Below, in pieces: positions 32,949 through 41,984 of a stretch of 64,000 nt of DNA. Origin of the DNA: an uncultured Clostridia bacterium. Lineage in GTDB: Bacteria; Bacillota; Clostridia; Christensenellales; UBA1242. A program made the translations under genes and the position numbers. The notes under the pieces are model-generated. The model worked only from the letters and a program-made list of their open reading frames with translations. It made no database searches and was not told the origin of the DNA. How positions within the stretch are numbered: the first letter of the stretch is position 1; each line of letters begins with the position of its first letter. Where the stretch lies: NCBI GenBank assembly GCA_934777505.1, contig CAKVNM010000001.1, positions 124,001 to 188,000 on the forward strand. Direction: 5' to 3'.

Positions 32949-33884
32949 TTGACAAATATAGTTTTAGATGTTGAAAACATCACAAAAAAGTATAAAGAGA
33001 GAATTGCCGTCGACAATGTTTCCTTTCAAATTTTTGAAGGGGAAATTTTTGGACTAATTGGACCAAATGGTGCTGGAAAAACTACTATTATCAAAATGAT
33101 AACAGGACTTGCTACTCCAACAAGTGGCAGTGTTAAGATTTGCGGAAAAAATGTTAAAACTGAGTTTGAAAGTGCAATTCGCAATGTTGGCGGAATTATC
33201 GAAAACCCAGAACTTTACTCTTATATGTCTGGCATGGATAACTTGAAGTATTTTGCCAGCCTTTATCCAAACATCACAAAGCAACGCATTGAAGAAGTTG
33301 TTACTCTTGTTGGCATGGAAAACAGAATTTACGACAAAGTTAGAACCTACTCTCTTGGAATGAAACAAAGAGTTGGAATTGCACAAGCCTTGCTTCACAA
33401 TCCAAAACTACTAATTCTTGACGAACCAACAAACGGTCTTGACCCAAACGGAATCAAGGATATGAGAAAGTTTTTAAAAGAACTTGCAGCAAAGCAAAAA
33501 ATTTCCATTTTGATTTCTAGTCATATTCTAGCCGAAATGGAACAACTTTGCGACACCGTTGGAATTTTGGACAACGGCAAATTGCTTGAAGTTAAGACCA
33601 TTGACCAACTAAAAAAAGGTGTTGAAACAAGTCAAAAAGTTTGCATTAAGGTTGACTACCCTAATTTTGCTGGCAAACTTGTTATGCTAAGATACAAAGT
33701 GCCTGTATACCTTGCTGGCAACACAATCATTTTTGAAATGAACGAAAAAAGTGTTCCACAAGTCACTGCAATGCTAATCAAAGAAGGTATCTCTATTTTT
33801 GGAATTAGCACAATAACAAAATCACTCGAAGAAGTGTTTACCGATATTCTTGAAAAGAAAAAATCAAAAGGAAAAATAAATTAG
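32949..33884 (+). CDS. ABC transporter ATP-binding protein (ABC-2 exporter type)
   Basis: 311 residues from TTG 32949, with AAGGAG 8 bases upstream; a GTG at 32940 overlaps that site. Walker A GPNGAGKTT near 38, signature SLGMKQRVGIAQALL near 138, Walker B LLILDEPTNGLDP near 158 and a HILAEMEQLCD switch. C-terminal tail of the bacitracin/Na+ exporter class. Partner is the permease 9 bases downstream; the PadR gene precedes it by 56 bases. Confidence 0.95.
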   Translation: MTNIVLDVENITKKYKERIAVDNVSFQIFEGEIFGLIGPNGAGKTTIIKMITGLATPTSGSVKICGKNVKTEFESAIRNVGGIIENPELYSYMSGMDNLKYFASLYPNITKQRIEEVVTLVGMENRIYDKVRTYSLGMKQRVGIAQALLHNPKLLILDEPTNGLDPNGIKDMRKFLKELAAKQKISILISSHILAEMEQLCDTVGILDNGKLLEVKTIDQLKKGVETSQKVCIKVDYPNFAGKLVMLRYKVPVYLAGNTIIFEMNEKSVPQVTAMLIKEGISIFGISTITKSLEEVFTDILEKKKSKGKIN

Positions 33885-33893
33885 GAGAAAGTT

Positions 33894-35678
33894 ATGTTTA
33901 AAATTTGCAAAGCAGAATTTAAAAAGTTGTTCATGAAGCCAAGCATTTTTGTTGTTACTGGCATTTTAATCTTTACGCTTGCAATCTGCTCGTTTATTTA
34001 TCACCCAAACAACAGAAACAGCACTTACATCACAACAAAAAGTACAATAACAACTGTTGCTGACTTTTATAACGAACTCAATAGTTCGTCTTTGACCAAC
34101 ACCTTCACAGGATTTAATCAAACACTTGTTGGTGCAAAAAACTTTATTGACAGTTACGCCACAGAACGAGATGTTAAAGCCGAACTAAACGGCAAAATTG
34201 ACAATATTTTGTCGGCATACTCAAAATATCAACAAAGTTACACCGAGTATATCTCTTACGGCTATGGACAGGAACAACTAGACCGAGATAAAGACGCTTT
34301 AAAGTATGCTTTTACAAGTTTTCTTGATTTTTATAACAGCACAGTGCCAATCACAAAGAGCAATCAAGAAATCCATGTTTTAACAACAAACGCTTTGAAT
34401 TTGAAGATAACTTCTTTCACTCAAAAATGTATTGATGTTTTTGATGCGTCAACTTCCGACCTATATCAATATATCATTCAAAAACTTGACCGTGAATACA
34501 AATTCAACGACACTCTTAGAAGTTATGTTGATGAGTTAATTCCTTTCATTCCAAACACAGACTATGTTAACACTCTCTACTCCTACATCACAAAAGCGAG
34601 CGAAAGACTTGGCATAGAAATTATTGGCACAACTGTTAACTACACTTCAAATGGAATGTATCAAACCATCAAGACACAAGTTGACGAATGGAAGCAAACC
34701 ACAGAGAGCAACAAAAGCAAAGATAACTTTGAAAAACTAAGATATATGGCAACTTGCTACAAACAAGAAACCGAACAAGTTTTGAATATCGTAACAGACG
34801 CAATTTATCTTAACGCTCTTGAAAAATATAGCCAAAATCAATTAAACGGATTTTTGGGACTTGAAAATGTTAACTACTACGAAACAAAAGAAAATTTTGT
34901 AAAACTAAACTATCTTTTTGACACATATACTTTTGAAATCGACTATGCTAACCCATTTAGCATCGACCAACCTTCAAACTTCAAACTCAATGCCTACGAC
35001 TTCTCTTACTTTGCAATGCGTCTATGTATGTTCATTATCGTGATTTATGTTATCACAATGGCTGCAACAACAATCGTTGGCGAACAGGAATCTGGAACAA
35101 TGAAAATGCTTGCAATTAGACCATATAAAAGGGAAAAATTGCTTGGCGGAAAACTTCTTGCAATTATCTTTATTGGATTAATCATGATTGCTGTTAGTGC
35201 CGTTGCAACCTTGATTTTGGGCGGAATTTCATACGGATTTGCTTCTAACCCTATTTTATATATCTTCAACGCACAAACCGCTCACGCAATCAGTCCATTC
35301 CTATTCTACATTATCATGCTACTCACACTAGCCTACGAAATGATTTTCTTCGTGCTATGTGCTTTGGCAATCTCACTCCTATTCAAATCACAAATTGCAT
35401 CAATCTCAATTTCAATCTTACTATTCTTTGGAACACTTGCACTCAACACAGTTCTTGACAGTGCATCATGGCTAAAAATCTTGCCATTTACAAACATCAA
35501 CCTTTACAAATATCTTGGTAGTTCGTTTATGACAACGCAAGGAGCATTACAAAAAATCTTGTCTTCGCCTGTTGCAGTTGGTTCAAATTTCTGGCTAAGT
35601 TTCATTTACTCACTTGTTGTTATGATTGGACTTGTTGTGCTTGTAATCGAAGTTTTCAAACACAGAGATTTAAGATAA
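33894..35678 (+). CDS. ABC-2 type permease with large extracellular domain
   Basis: 594 residues. First helix at 14-35, a large soluble insert (about 40-365), then about five helices (370-594), with VGEQESGTMKMLAIRPYKREKLLGGKLLA as the usual ABC-2 coupling stretch. Partner of the preceding ATPase, probably exporting a drug, peptide or lipid; substrate cannot be told. AGGAG lies 6 bases before the ATG. Followed by a terminator at 35684. Confidence 0.92.
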   Translation: MFKICKAEFKKLFMKPSIFVVTGILIFTLAICSFIYHPNNRNSTYITTKSTITTVADFYNELNSSSLTNTFTGFNQTLVGAKNFIDSYATERDVKAELNGKIDNILSAYSKYQQSYTEYISYGYGQEQLDRDKDALKYAFTSFLDFYNSTVPITKSNQEIHVLTTNALNLKITSFTQKCIDVFDASTSDLYQYIIQKLDREYKFNDTLRSYVDELIPFIPNTDYVNTLYSYITKASERLGIEIIGTTVNYTSNGMYQTIKTQVDEWKQTTESNKSKDNFEKLRYMATCYKQETEQVLNIVTDAIYLNALEKYSQNQLNGFLGLENVNYYETKENFVKLNYLFDTYTFEIDYANPFSIDQPSNFKLNAYDFSYFAMRLCMFIIVIYVITMAATTIVGEQESGTMKMLAIRPYKREKLLGGKLLAIIFIGLIMIAVSAVATLILGGISYGFASNPILYIFNAQTAHAISPFLFYIIMLLTLAYEMIFFVLCALAISLLFKSQIASISISILLFFGTLALNTVLDSASWLKILPFTNINLYKYLGSSFMTTQGALQKILSSPVAVGSNFWLSFIYSLVVMIGLVVLVIEVFKHRDLR

Positions 35679-35683
35679 TAATA

Positions 35684-35712
35684 AAAACGCACCAAATTCG
35701 GTGTGTTTTTTT
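35684..35712 (+). terminator. terminator of the PadR-ABC unit
   Basis: AACGCACC/GGTGTGTT stem with one G-U pair, followed by T-run. Confidence 0.88.
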
Positions 35713-35823
35713 ATGCTAATTTTAATGCTTTCTTGTGTGTTTTTGGCTGGTTGTTGTGTCTACCCATACAAGCACTTAATCTTTTCACGCATTTGTTTGG
35801 TTATGATTTTTTTTGCCATGAAA

Positions 35824-36285
35824 TTACTCTTTGTCTTTTGCGTGAAGTTTGATTTGTTCGGTTGCAAGTTTGTCGCAACGATTGTTTAAAACATTATCTG
35901 CATGACCTTGCACTTTTTTCCAAGACACATTATGCTTTGAGCAAAGGTCAATGAGTTCTTGCCATAGTTCCTGATTTGCCACTGGCTTGTTTTGTGATGT
36001 TTTCCAGCCAGACCTATGCCACATTTCAATCCACCTATTTGCAAACGCATTGTGAACATACGCACTATCGGTGTAAACAGTCACATCAACCTTGGTTTTT
36101 AGGGCTTTCAAGCCTTCTATAACGGCCAAAAGTTCCATTTGATTGTTGGTTGTGTTTTCCCTATACCCGCTGATTTCCTTTTCGCGTCCACCGCAAATAA
36201 GAATTGCTCCATATCCGCCAAGCCAAGTGCCATTTTGCGAGCAAGCGCCGTCTGTGTATAAATCAACATGAACTAAATTTTCCAT
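35824..36285 (-). CDS. rnhA: ribonuclease HI
   Basis: 153 residues. All four catalytic acids are present: Asp in YTDGAC, Glu in NNQMELLA, Asp in VYTDSAYV and Asp in QGHADNVLNN. Degrades the RNA of RNA-DNA hybrids. No ribosome site; TAAACT ends 6 bases before the ATG with TTTACT 17 bases further up, so it may be leaderless. Convergent with the ABC permease. Confidence 0.97.
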   Translation of the reverse strand: MENLVHVDLYTDGACSQNGTWLGGYGAILICGGREKEISGYRENTTNNQMELLAVIEGLKALKTKVDVTVYTDSAYVHNAFANRWIEMWHRSGWKTSQNKPVANQELWQELIDLCSKHNVSWKKVQGHADNVLNNRCDKLATEQIKLHAKDKE

Positions 36286-36338
36286 ATTTATAGTTTATCA
36301 ATCTAAACAACAAAAGTAAACAATTTTTTATAATCTGC

Positions 36339-36368
36339 TTGACAATTATACGCAAAAAATAGTAAACT
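36339..36368 (+). promoter_or_regulatory. tRNA-Trp promoter
   Basis: TTGACA at 36339, 18-base spacer, TAAACT at 36363, about 15 bases before the tRNA. Confidence 0.6.
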
Positions 36369-36382
36369 TTAATAGTTAATAA

Positions 36383-36458
36383 AGGCGAATAGCTCAGTTG
36401 GTAGAGTCGCGGTCTCCAAAACCGTTGGTCGTGGGTTCGAGTCCTACTTCGCCTGCCA
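36383..36458 (+). tRNA. tRNA-Trp (anticodon CCA)
   Basis: Acceptor AGGCGAA/TTCGCCT, D-arm TAGCTCAGTTGG, anticodon loop CTCCAAA with CCA at 36416-36418, T-arm GGGTTCGAGTCC, discriminator G and an encoded CCA. Confidence 0.97.
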
Positions 36459-36645
36459 TTAAAAAATCCCGATATTTCGGGCAAAAACACACTTTATAAA
36501 AGTTTTGACTAGCATATCAAAATATGCTTGACACAACTTTTTATTAGCGATTTGATTATGTGTGTTAATATTCTAATAAGAAATTTTAGCAAAAAGAGCA
36601 AACGATATGCTCTTTTTTGTTTATCTAACGCTTTTAATTTTTGAA
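36459..36645. other. intergenic region after tRNA-Trp
   Basis: Contains CCCGATATTTCGGG at about 36468-36481, the inverted repeat AGCATA/TATGCT (36511-36528), an isolated TTGACA, and a terminator (36591-36618). A small RNA is possible but unsupported. Confidence 0.4.
36591..36618 (+). terminator. terminator downstream of tRNA-Trp
   Basis: AAAAAGAGCA/TGCTCTTTTT 10-bp stem with 7-base loop and T-run. Confidence 0.85.
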
Positions 36646-36678
36646 CAAAAAAAGAACAACAAATTGTTGCTCTTTTTT
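36646..36678 (-). terminator. rny terminator
   Basis: On the minus strand AAGAGCAAC and GTTGTTCTT pair (one G-U), followed by T-run. Confidence 0.85.
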
Positions 36679-36682
36679 AATA

Positions 36683-38281
36683 CTATTTTGCATAGTCGAC
36701 CGAACGCCATTCACGAATAACATTGACTTTGATTTGACCTGGGTACTGCATTTCGTTTTCGATTTTTCTTGCAATATCTCTTGCCAAAAATTCTGCATCT
36801 TCGTCTTTAATTTCTTCTGGCTTAACGATAATTCTAACTTCTCTGCCTGCTTGAATGGCGTATGATTTTTCAACGCCTTTGAAACTATTTGCAATGTCTT
36901 CAAGTTGAGTGAGCCTTTTGATATAGTTTTCAAGGTTTTCCCTTCTTGCTCCCGGTCTTGCACTTGAAATTGCGTCTGCCGCTTGAACAATCATTGCTTC
37001 GATTGTTCTAAATTCAACTGCACCGTGATGTGCTTCTATGCAATGGATAACTTCTTCACTTTCGTGATATTTTCTACAAAGGTCAACACCGATGGAAACA
37101 TGAGTTCCTTCTGTGTCTTGGTCGAGTGCTTTTCCAATATCATGAAGTAGTCCGCCACGCTTTGCAATTTTGACATCAGCGCCAAGTTCTGCTGCAATCA
37201 TGCCCGAAAGATGACAAACTTCTAGGCAATGTTTTAGCACATTTTGACCATAACTTGTTCTATATTTTAGTCTACCCAAAACTTTGAGTAATTCTGGGTG
37301 CAAACCATGAACATTTGCGTCAAACGCTGCGTTTTCGCCTGCTTCTTTGATTTCTTGGTCGATATCTCTTTGAACTTTTGCGACCATTTCTTCAATTCTT
37401 GCTGGGTGAATTCTGCCGTCAATAATTAGTTTTTCAAGAGTCTGTCTTGCAACTTCTCGTCTAACTGGGTCAAAGCCAGAAATAACGATGCTTTCTGGTG
37501 TGTCGTCAACGATAAAGTCAACGCCAGTTGCTTGTTCCAAGGCTCTAATGTTTCTGCCTTCTCTGCCGATAATTCTTCCTTTCATTTCGTCATTAGGAAG
37601 GGCTACGGTTGAAACGGTAACATCACTTGTTTGGTCGGCAGCATATCTTTGAATAGCCGAAGTAATGATGTATCTTGCCTTTTTCTCAGCTTCGTCCTTG
37701 GCTTTTTCTTCGATATCTCTAACGATTTTTACTGCATCAATCTTTGCTTCTTCTTCGTAAGTGTTGATGAGTTCTTGTTTTGCTTGTTCTTTGCTTAGTC
37801 CACTAACTCGTTCAAGTTCTTGTTTTGCTTGGTCGGTTAGTTTTTCGATGTCGAGTTTGTTATGTTCAAGCAATTTTTCTTTGTCTTCTTGTTTTTGTTT
37901 TGTTTCGTCAATTATTGTTTGCCTTCTGTCTAGTTGTTCTTCTTTTTTGTTAAGGAAGTCCTCTTTTTGTGCAAGTCTGTCTTCCATTTTTTGCACTTCA
38001 AATCTGCGTTGTCTAATTTCTTCGTCCGCTTCGGTTTTTAGTTTATGGACTTCTTCCTTAGTCTCCAAAATCGCTTCTTTCTTGGTTGTTTTTACTTCTT
38101 GATATGCGTCTTCGATGATACGATTAGCAGTACTTTTGGCTTTGCCAAGGCGTTTTGTTGTTATATGTTTATCTACAAAATATCCGCACGCAAAACCGCC
38201 AGACAAAAATAGTACACCAGCGACTACGGAAACCCAAACAGGAACTTCTAGCATGGCAAGCATTGAAATAATACCTGTCAT
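36683..38281 (-). CDS. rny: ribonuclease Y
   Basis: 532 residues. N-terminal membrane helix (about 12-32), long charged coiled coil (about 40-215), KH domain with GRIIGREGRNIRALEQATGVDFIVDDTPESIVISGFDP near 230-270, HD domain with HDIGKALD near 380, and C-terminal GQIKVNVIREWRSVDYAK ending. Major membrane endonuclease of mRNA decay in Firmicutes. AAGGAG lies 7 bases before the ATG. Single-gene unit with its own promoter at 38413 and an about 125-base leader; often next to recA elsewhere but separated here. Confidence 0.97.
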   Translation of the reverse strand: MTGIISMLAMLEVPVWVSVVAGVLFLSGGFACGYFVDKHITTKRLGKAKSTANRIIEDAYQEVKTTKKEAILETKEEVHKLKTEADEEIRQRRFEVQKMEDRLAQKEDFLNKKEEQLDRRQTIIDETKQKQEDKEKLLEHNKLDIEKLTDQAKQELERVSGLSKEQAKQELINTYEEEAKIDAVKIVRDIEEKAKDEAEKKARYIITSAIQRYAADQTSDVTVSTVALPNDEMKGRIIGREGRNIRALEQATGVDFIVDDTPESIVISGFDPVRREVARQTLEKLIIDGRIHPARIEEMVAKVQRDIDQEIKEAGENAAFDANVHGLHPELLKVLGRLKYRTSYGQNVLKHCLEVCHLSGMIAAELGADVKIAKRGGLLHDIGKALDQDTEGTHVSIGVDLCRKYHESEEVIHCIEAHHGAVEFRTIEAMIVQAADAISSARPGARRENLENYIKRLTQLEDIANSFKGVEKSYAIQAGREVRIIVKPEEIKDEDAEFLARDIARKIENEMQYPGQIKVNVIREWRSVDYAK

Positions 38282-38412
38282 AATGTTCTCCTTGTTTGAT
38301 TAAAATTTTAGACCAAAGTTATTGCAAAACTATTTGCAATTTTATTTAACTTTGAAATATATATAAAAACTTATAGGTCGAAATATAAGATTCTTCATTT
38401 ATATACACTTTT

Positions 38413-38441
38413 ACTTTACATTTTTTTATAAATAATGTCAA
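38413..38441 (-). promoter_or_regulatory. rny promoter
   Basis: Minus strand TTGACA (38441-38436), 17-base spacer, TAAAGT (38418-38413). Confidence 0.75.
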
Positions 38442-38477
38442 ACGATTTTAATGCTAAAATTTGTCTATAAAAGTCAA

Positions 38478-38503
38478 TAAAAAAATGAGAATTAATCTCA
38501 TTT
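38478..38503 (-). terminator. thiI terminator
   Basis: Minus strand AATGAGA/TCTCATT stem overlapping the thiI stop codon, then T-run. Confidence 0.85.
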
Positions 38504-39661
38504 AATTATGATTTCTTCTAGATTATTCACACAATAATCAACAAGTTCATCAACATTTAGTTTGCTTTCTTCCTTGATAACCTTTTCAAGTTTTGGCTTG
38601 ATGACTGGATATTTTGGCAAGAAAACAGTGCAACAATCTTCGTAAGGCAAAATAGAAGTTTCGAAAGTGTCGATTTGTTTTGCCACTTCAACAATTTCTT
38701 CCTTGTCCATGCAAATTAATGGTCTTAAAATTGGAAGTTCTTTTGCAACGCTGTTTGTGCTTGTAATGCTTTCGATTGTTTGGCTGGCAACTTGTCCCAA
38801 ACTTTCGCCAGTTATGAGTGCTTGACACTTGTATGTTTTTGCGACCTTTTCTGCAATTCTAACCATAAACCTACGCATGATTGTTATCATAAATTCTTCG
38901 TCACAGTGCTTGTGGATTTCTTCTTGCACCTTTGTGAAAGGAATAACAATCAGTTTGTAAATTTGAGTGTATGGCTTAACCTTTTGAGCAAGAGTTATAA
39001 CCTTGTTTTTGGCTTGCTCACTTGTGTATGGAAAACTATGAAAGTGAATTCCCATAATATTCATGCCACGCTTTGATGTTTTGAACGCTGCCACTGGGCT
39101 GTCAATTCCGCCAGAAAGCAAAACTAGTCCCTTGCCCGCTGTTCCAACTGGCATTCCGCCAAGACCTTTGATGTGGTCACTAAAAATATATGTAAATCCG
39201 TTTTCCCTAATGTCGATATAAACAACCTTTTCTGGCTTGTGCAAGTCAACTTTGAGCGAAGGATTGTTTTCCAAGATTATTGAGCCAATCTCTCTTGAAA
39301 TTTCCATAGAACTGAGCGGGAAACTCTTGTCTGCTCGTGTTGTATCAACCTTGAATGTTTTTGCAACAAGCGAATAATCTTTAAAATAATTAAATAGCAA
39401 AGTTTTATCGCTCTTAATCTGTGTTGCAATACTAAATGAGTGAATACCAAACACCGTCTGCAATTTTTCAATTATCAAATCTTCTTGATTTTCTGCATAG
39501 TCGCTAACAAAATACCTGCTGTTAAATCTTGAAACATTACACTCGATGTTTTCAAGTGCAAGTTTGATGTTTTTAAATAGTGCTTTTTCAAAATAACTAC
39601 GGTTTCCACCTTTTAGGTGAATTTCGCTATATCTAATCAAAATAACTCTTTTTGTTTCCAT
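38498..39661 (-). CDS. thiI: tRNA 4-thiouridine synthase ThiI
   Basis: 387 residues: N-terminal ferredoxin-like and THUMP domains (1-165), then the PP-loop SGGIDSPVAAF near 180 and GESLGQVASQT near 285. It adenylates U8 of tRNA and accepts sulfur from a cysteine desulfurase. No rhodanese extension, as in the short Firmicute form. Sits 8 bases after the desulfurase gene, so the two form a dedicated sulfur-transfer pair. Confidence 0.96.
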   Translation of the reverse strand: METKRVILIRYSEIHLKGGNRSYFEKALFKNIKLALENIECNVSRFNSRYFVSDYAENQEDLIIEKLQTVFGIHSFSIATQIKSDKTLLFNYFKDYSLVAKTFKVDTTRADKSFPLSSMEISREIGSIILENNPSLKVDLHKPEKVVYIDIRENGFTYIFSDHIKGLGGMPVGTAGKGLVLLSGGIDSPVAAFKTSKRGMNIMGIHFHSFPYTSEQAKNKVITLAQKVKPYTQIYKLIVIPFTKVQEEIHKHCDEEFMITIMRRFMVRIAEKVAKTYKCQALITGESLGQVASQTIESITSTNSVAKELPILRPLICMDKEEIVEVAKQIDTFETSILPYEDCCTVFLPKYPVIKPKLEKVIKEESKLNVDELVDYCVNNLEEIIIK

Positions 39662-39669
39662 ATTTTCTC

Positions 39670-40824
39670 CTACTTTGCAATGTGAGCATACAACTCTTTT
39701 ACTGTTTGAGTCAAAATCTCACTTGCTTTTTCACATTCTTCCACTGTTGTTGCGGACGAAAAACTAATTCGTATGCTTCCCTTAACATATTCGAGTGGCA
39801 CGCCCATATTTTGCAAAATTCTGTTTTCTTGCTTTTTGCTTGAACAAGCACTGCCTGTTCCAACGATTACGCCTTTTTCGTCAAGCATGTTCATTAGTAC
39901 TTGTGCTTTGAGTCCCTTAAAACTAACCGACAAAACATAAGGACTGCAAACATTTGGCTGATTGATTTTATAATCATAGCCCGTCAAATCTTGATTGATT
40001 TTGTTAACAAAAATTTCTCTACACTTTTGAATTTTGGCGTAGTTGTCATCAAGGTTTTGAGTTGCAATTTTGCAAGCCAAGGCTAGTCCCAAAATTCCGC
40101 TGATGTTTTCCGTTCCACTTCTAAGAGCGTTTTGCTGTCCGCCTCCAAGCATTTGTACTTTTAAACTGCTTGTGTTTTTATAGTAAAGCACCCCAACGCC
40201 TTTTGGGCCTTCAAACTTGTGAGCGCTCATTGTGAATGCATCAACCCCAAGTTCTTTTAGGTCACACTTGATTTTGCCAAACGCTTGCACGCCGTCAACA
40301 TGGAAAATTATGTTTTTGTTATACGACTTTATAATCTTTGAGATTTGTTTGATATCGTTGATTGCACCCGTTTCGTTACTAACAAACATTATGCTAACAA
40401 AGTGAGTGTTATCGTTTAGCAAACTCTTTAACTGGTCAATATCAACAGAGCCGTCTTTTGTGAGTTTGACAAAGTGAACAATAGCCCCTTTTTGTTCTAG
40501 GAACTTTGCCACATTGTAAACCGATGGGTGTTCGCCCATAGAGAATATGTATTCTGCTCCCCTTTTAGCAGTAAAACTTCCCATAATAGCAAGATTGTTG
40601 GCTTCGGTTGCTCCACTTGTAAAGATTATTCCTTTTGGATTAACATTTAGGCACTCTGCAACATCTTGACTTGCTTTTTCTATCTTTTGTTTTACAAGCA
40701 CGCTTTCGTGATATAGTGCCGATGGATTATAAAAATCTTCGGTGTTGGTTCTATATATCAAATCGTTAACTTGGCTATTAATTCTAGTTGTACTAGCATT
40801 GTCTAAAAATATCTTTTCTTCCAT
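39670..40824 (-). CDS. cysteine desulfurase (NifS/IscS family)
   Basis: 384 residues. PLP lysine in SAHKFEGPKGVG near 200, FTSGATEANNLA near 70 and the catalytic Cys in GTGSACSSKKQENR near 323. Provides persulfide sulfur, here most likely to ThiI encoded immediately downstream (NifZ-like role), though iron-sulfur assembly is possible. No scaffold gene is adjacent. Confidence 0.95.
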   Translation of the reverse strand: MEEKIFLDNASTTRINSQVNDLIYRTNTEDFYNPSALYHESVLVKQKIEKASQDVAECLNVNPKGIIFTSGATEANNLAIMGSFTAKRGAEYIFSMGEHPSVYNVAKFLEQKGAIVHFVKLTKDGSVDIDQLKSLLNDNTHFVSIMFVSNETGAINDIKQISKIIKSYNKNIIFHVDGVQAFGKIKCDLKELGVDAFTMSAHKFEGPKGVGVLYYKNTSSLKVQMLGGGQQNALRSGTENISGILGLALACKIATQNLDDNYAKIQKCREIFVNKINQDLTGYDYKINQPNVCSPYVLSVSFKGLKAQVLMNMLDEKGVIVGTGSACSSKKQENRILQNMGVPLEYVKGSIRISFSSATTVEECEKASEILTQTVKELYAHIAK

Positions 40825-40871
40825 ATTTTTAGATTATACAAAATTTTGCGAAAATTGTAAACGGTTTTTTG

Positions 40872-41546
40872 TTATGGGATTAAATTTAGTTGACTATTGA
40901 GCAGACTGGAATTTCCAAAATATACTTGTGGCACTTTGCCAACGATAACGCTTTCGCCAACGAGTATTTGCGTGTTGACCACAACCGACTGATTTGTCCC
41001 TGGGAGCAAAATGGACATTTCCGCCGAAACATCAAGAAATATTTTGTGATATGTTTGATTTATTCCCGCCGAAACAAACTCGCTTTTAAAGTAAGTTTGA
41101 ACACTGCCGATTGGAATCATTTTTATGTTTATGTTAGGACCTATTCCGTTAAGAAGCGGAATACCACTAAACGACCCAAGTGGAACATTAAAGCAAAGAC
41201 TTGTGATGTCGTTAAGACCGTCTTGGCACTTTTCAAGCACCTGCGTGTTTAGTTGATTGGCAAGCATGGAATTTGCCGTTATGGAAGTAATATTGCCGTC
41301 TAAGTCATACGACACTTTTATCAAGTCGTCATACGCATTTGTTGATATCACACTTTGCACGGACGAATTGATTACGCTAATTGTTTTGGACTTTATAACG
41401 CCCTTGTTTGACGCCAAAATTATGGGGTTAATATAGAAATTAAAGTACATAATAATCCCAAAAACAATGGCAAATATAACCGCAAGAGAAATTAATAATC
41501 TTTTACGCCTTTTTTGTTTATACTTTTTGTTAGTATCACATTTCAT
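40872..41546 (-). CDS. yunB: sporulation protein YunB
   Basis: 224 residues. One N-terminal membrane helix (about 16-38), then a soluble part with KVSYDLDGNITSITANSMLANQL and PLGSFSGIPLLNGIGPNINIKMIPIGSVQTYFKSEFVSAGINQTYHKI, the YunB signature. YunB is a sigma-E protein in Bacillus needed for proper spore formation. Here a good sigma-E promoter (41552-41580) precedes it and its -10 ends 5 bases before the ATG, so a leaderless message is likely. Confidence 0.94.
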   Translation of the reverse strand: MKCDTNKKYKQKRRKRLLISLAVIFAIVFGIIMYFNFYINPIILASNKGVIKSKTISVINSSVQSVISTNAYDDLIKVSYDLDGNITSITANSMLANQLNTQVLEKCQDGLNDITSLCFNVPLGSFSGIPLLNGIGPNINIKMIPIGSVQTYFKSEFVSAGINQTYHKIFLDVSAEMSILLPGTNQSVVVNTQILVGESVIVGKVPQVYFGNSSLLNSQLNLIP

Positions 41547-41551
41547 AGAGT

Positions 41552-41580
41552 ATTTTATGACTCAAAAGTTGGTAATATAA
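41552..41580 (-). promoter_or_regulatory. sigma-E type promoter of yunB
   Basis: Minus strand TTATATT (41580-41574), 14-base spacer, CATAAAAT (41559-41552), close to the sigma-E consensus GMATATT-N14-CATACAAT. Confidence 0.65.
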
Positions 41581-41593
41581 TCAATTTTTAGAC

Positions 41594-41620
41594 AAAAAAA
41601 GCCAGCAAGTGCTGGTTTTT
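41594..41620 (-). terminator. spoVA operon terminator
   Basis: Minus strand CCAGC/GCTGG stem with 4-base loop and T-run. Confidence 0.88.
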
Positions 41621-41984
41621 AATAATGCTTTGTGTGAGAACTAAATATCAGCGAGAACACGAACGAGAAGAACACTGCTGCCGCAATTCCACCCGCTGTG
41701 GCTGTGAGTCCGCCCGTAAACAGTCCAATTATTCCCTTTTGTGAAACTTGTTTTATCACGCCTTTTGCAAGCGTTCTGCCAAATCCAACGATTGGCACGG
41801 TTGCACCTGCTTTGGCAAAGTCAACAATGGGGTCATATAGTCCCAAACCTTCCAAAAACACACCAGCAACCAAGAATGTTACTAAAATTCTAGCAGATGT
41901 CATTTTGGTTTTGATAATCAATATTTGACCAATCAAGCAAATCAGCCCACCAACTGCAAAGACTTTAAGATATGTTAGTAGCAT
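41619..41984 (-). CDS. spoVAE: stage V sporulation protein AE
   Basis: 121 residues, hydrophobic, about four helices, with FAVGGLICLIGQILI and a GAGATVPIVGFGRTLAKG block shared with SpoVAC. Part of the SpoVA membrane channel that takes dipicolinic acid into the forespore. Directly follows spoVAD without a gap. Confidence 0.95.
   Translation of the reverse strand: MLLTYLKVFAVGGLICLIGQILIIKTKMTSARILVTFLVAGVFLEGLGLYDPIVDFAKAGATVPIVGFGRTLAKGVIKQVSQKGIIGLFTGGLTATAGGIAAAVFFSFVFSLIFSSHTKHY

Noticed and set aside
32949..32954. TTGACA as a -35 box
   Set aside because: It is the start codon region of the ABC ATPase, with AAGGAG in front; no matching -10.
35701..35889. Small hydrophobic plus-strand frame
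   Set aside because: It starts in the terminator T-run of the ABC operon and overlaps rnhA; an artefact of T-rich DNA.
36263..36490. 75-codon minus-strand frame
   Set aside because: It runs through tRNA-Trp on the opposite strand.
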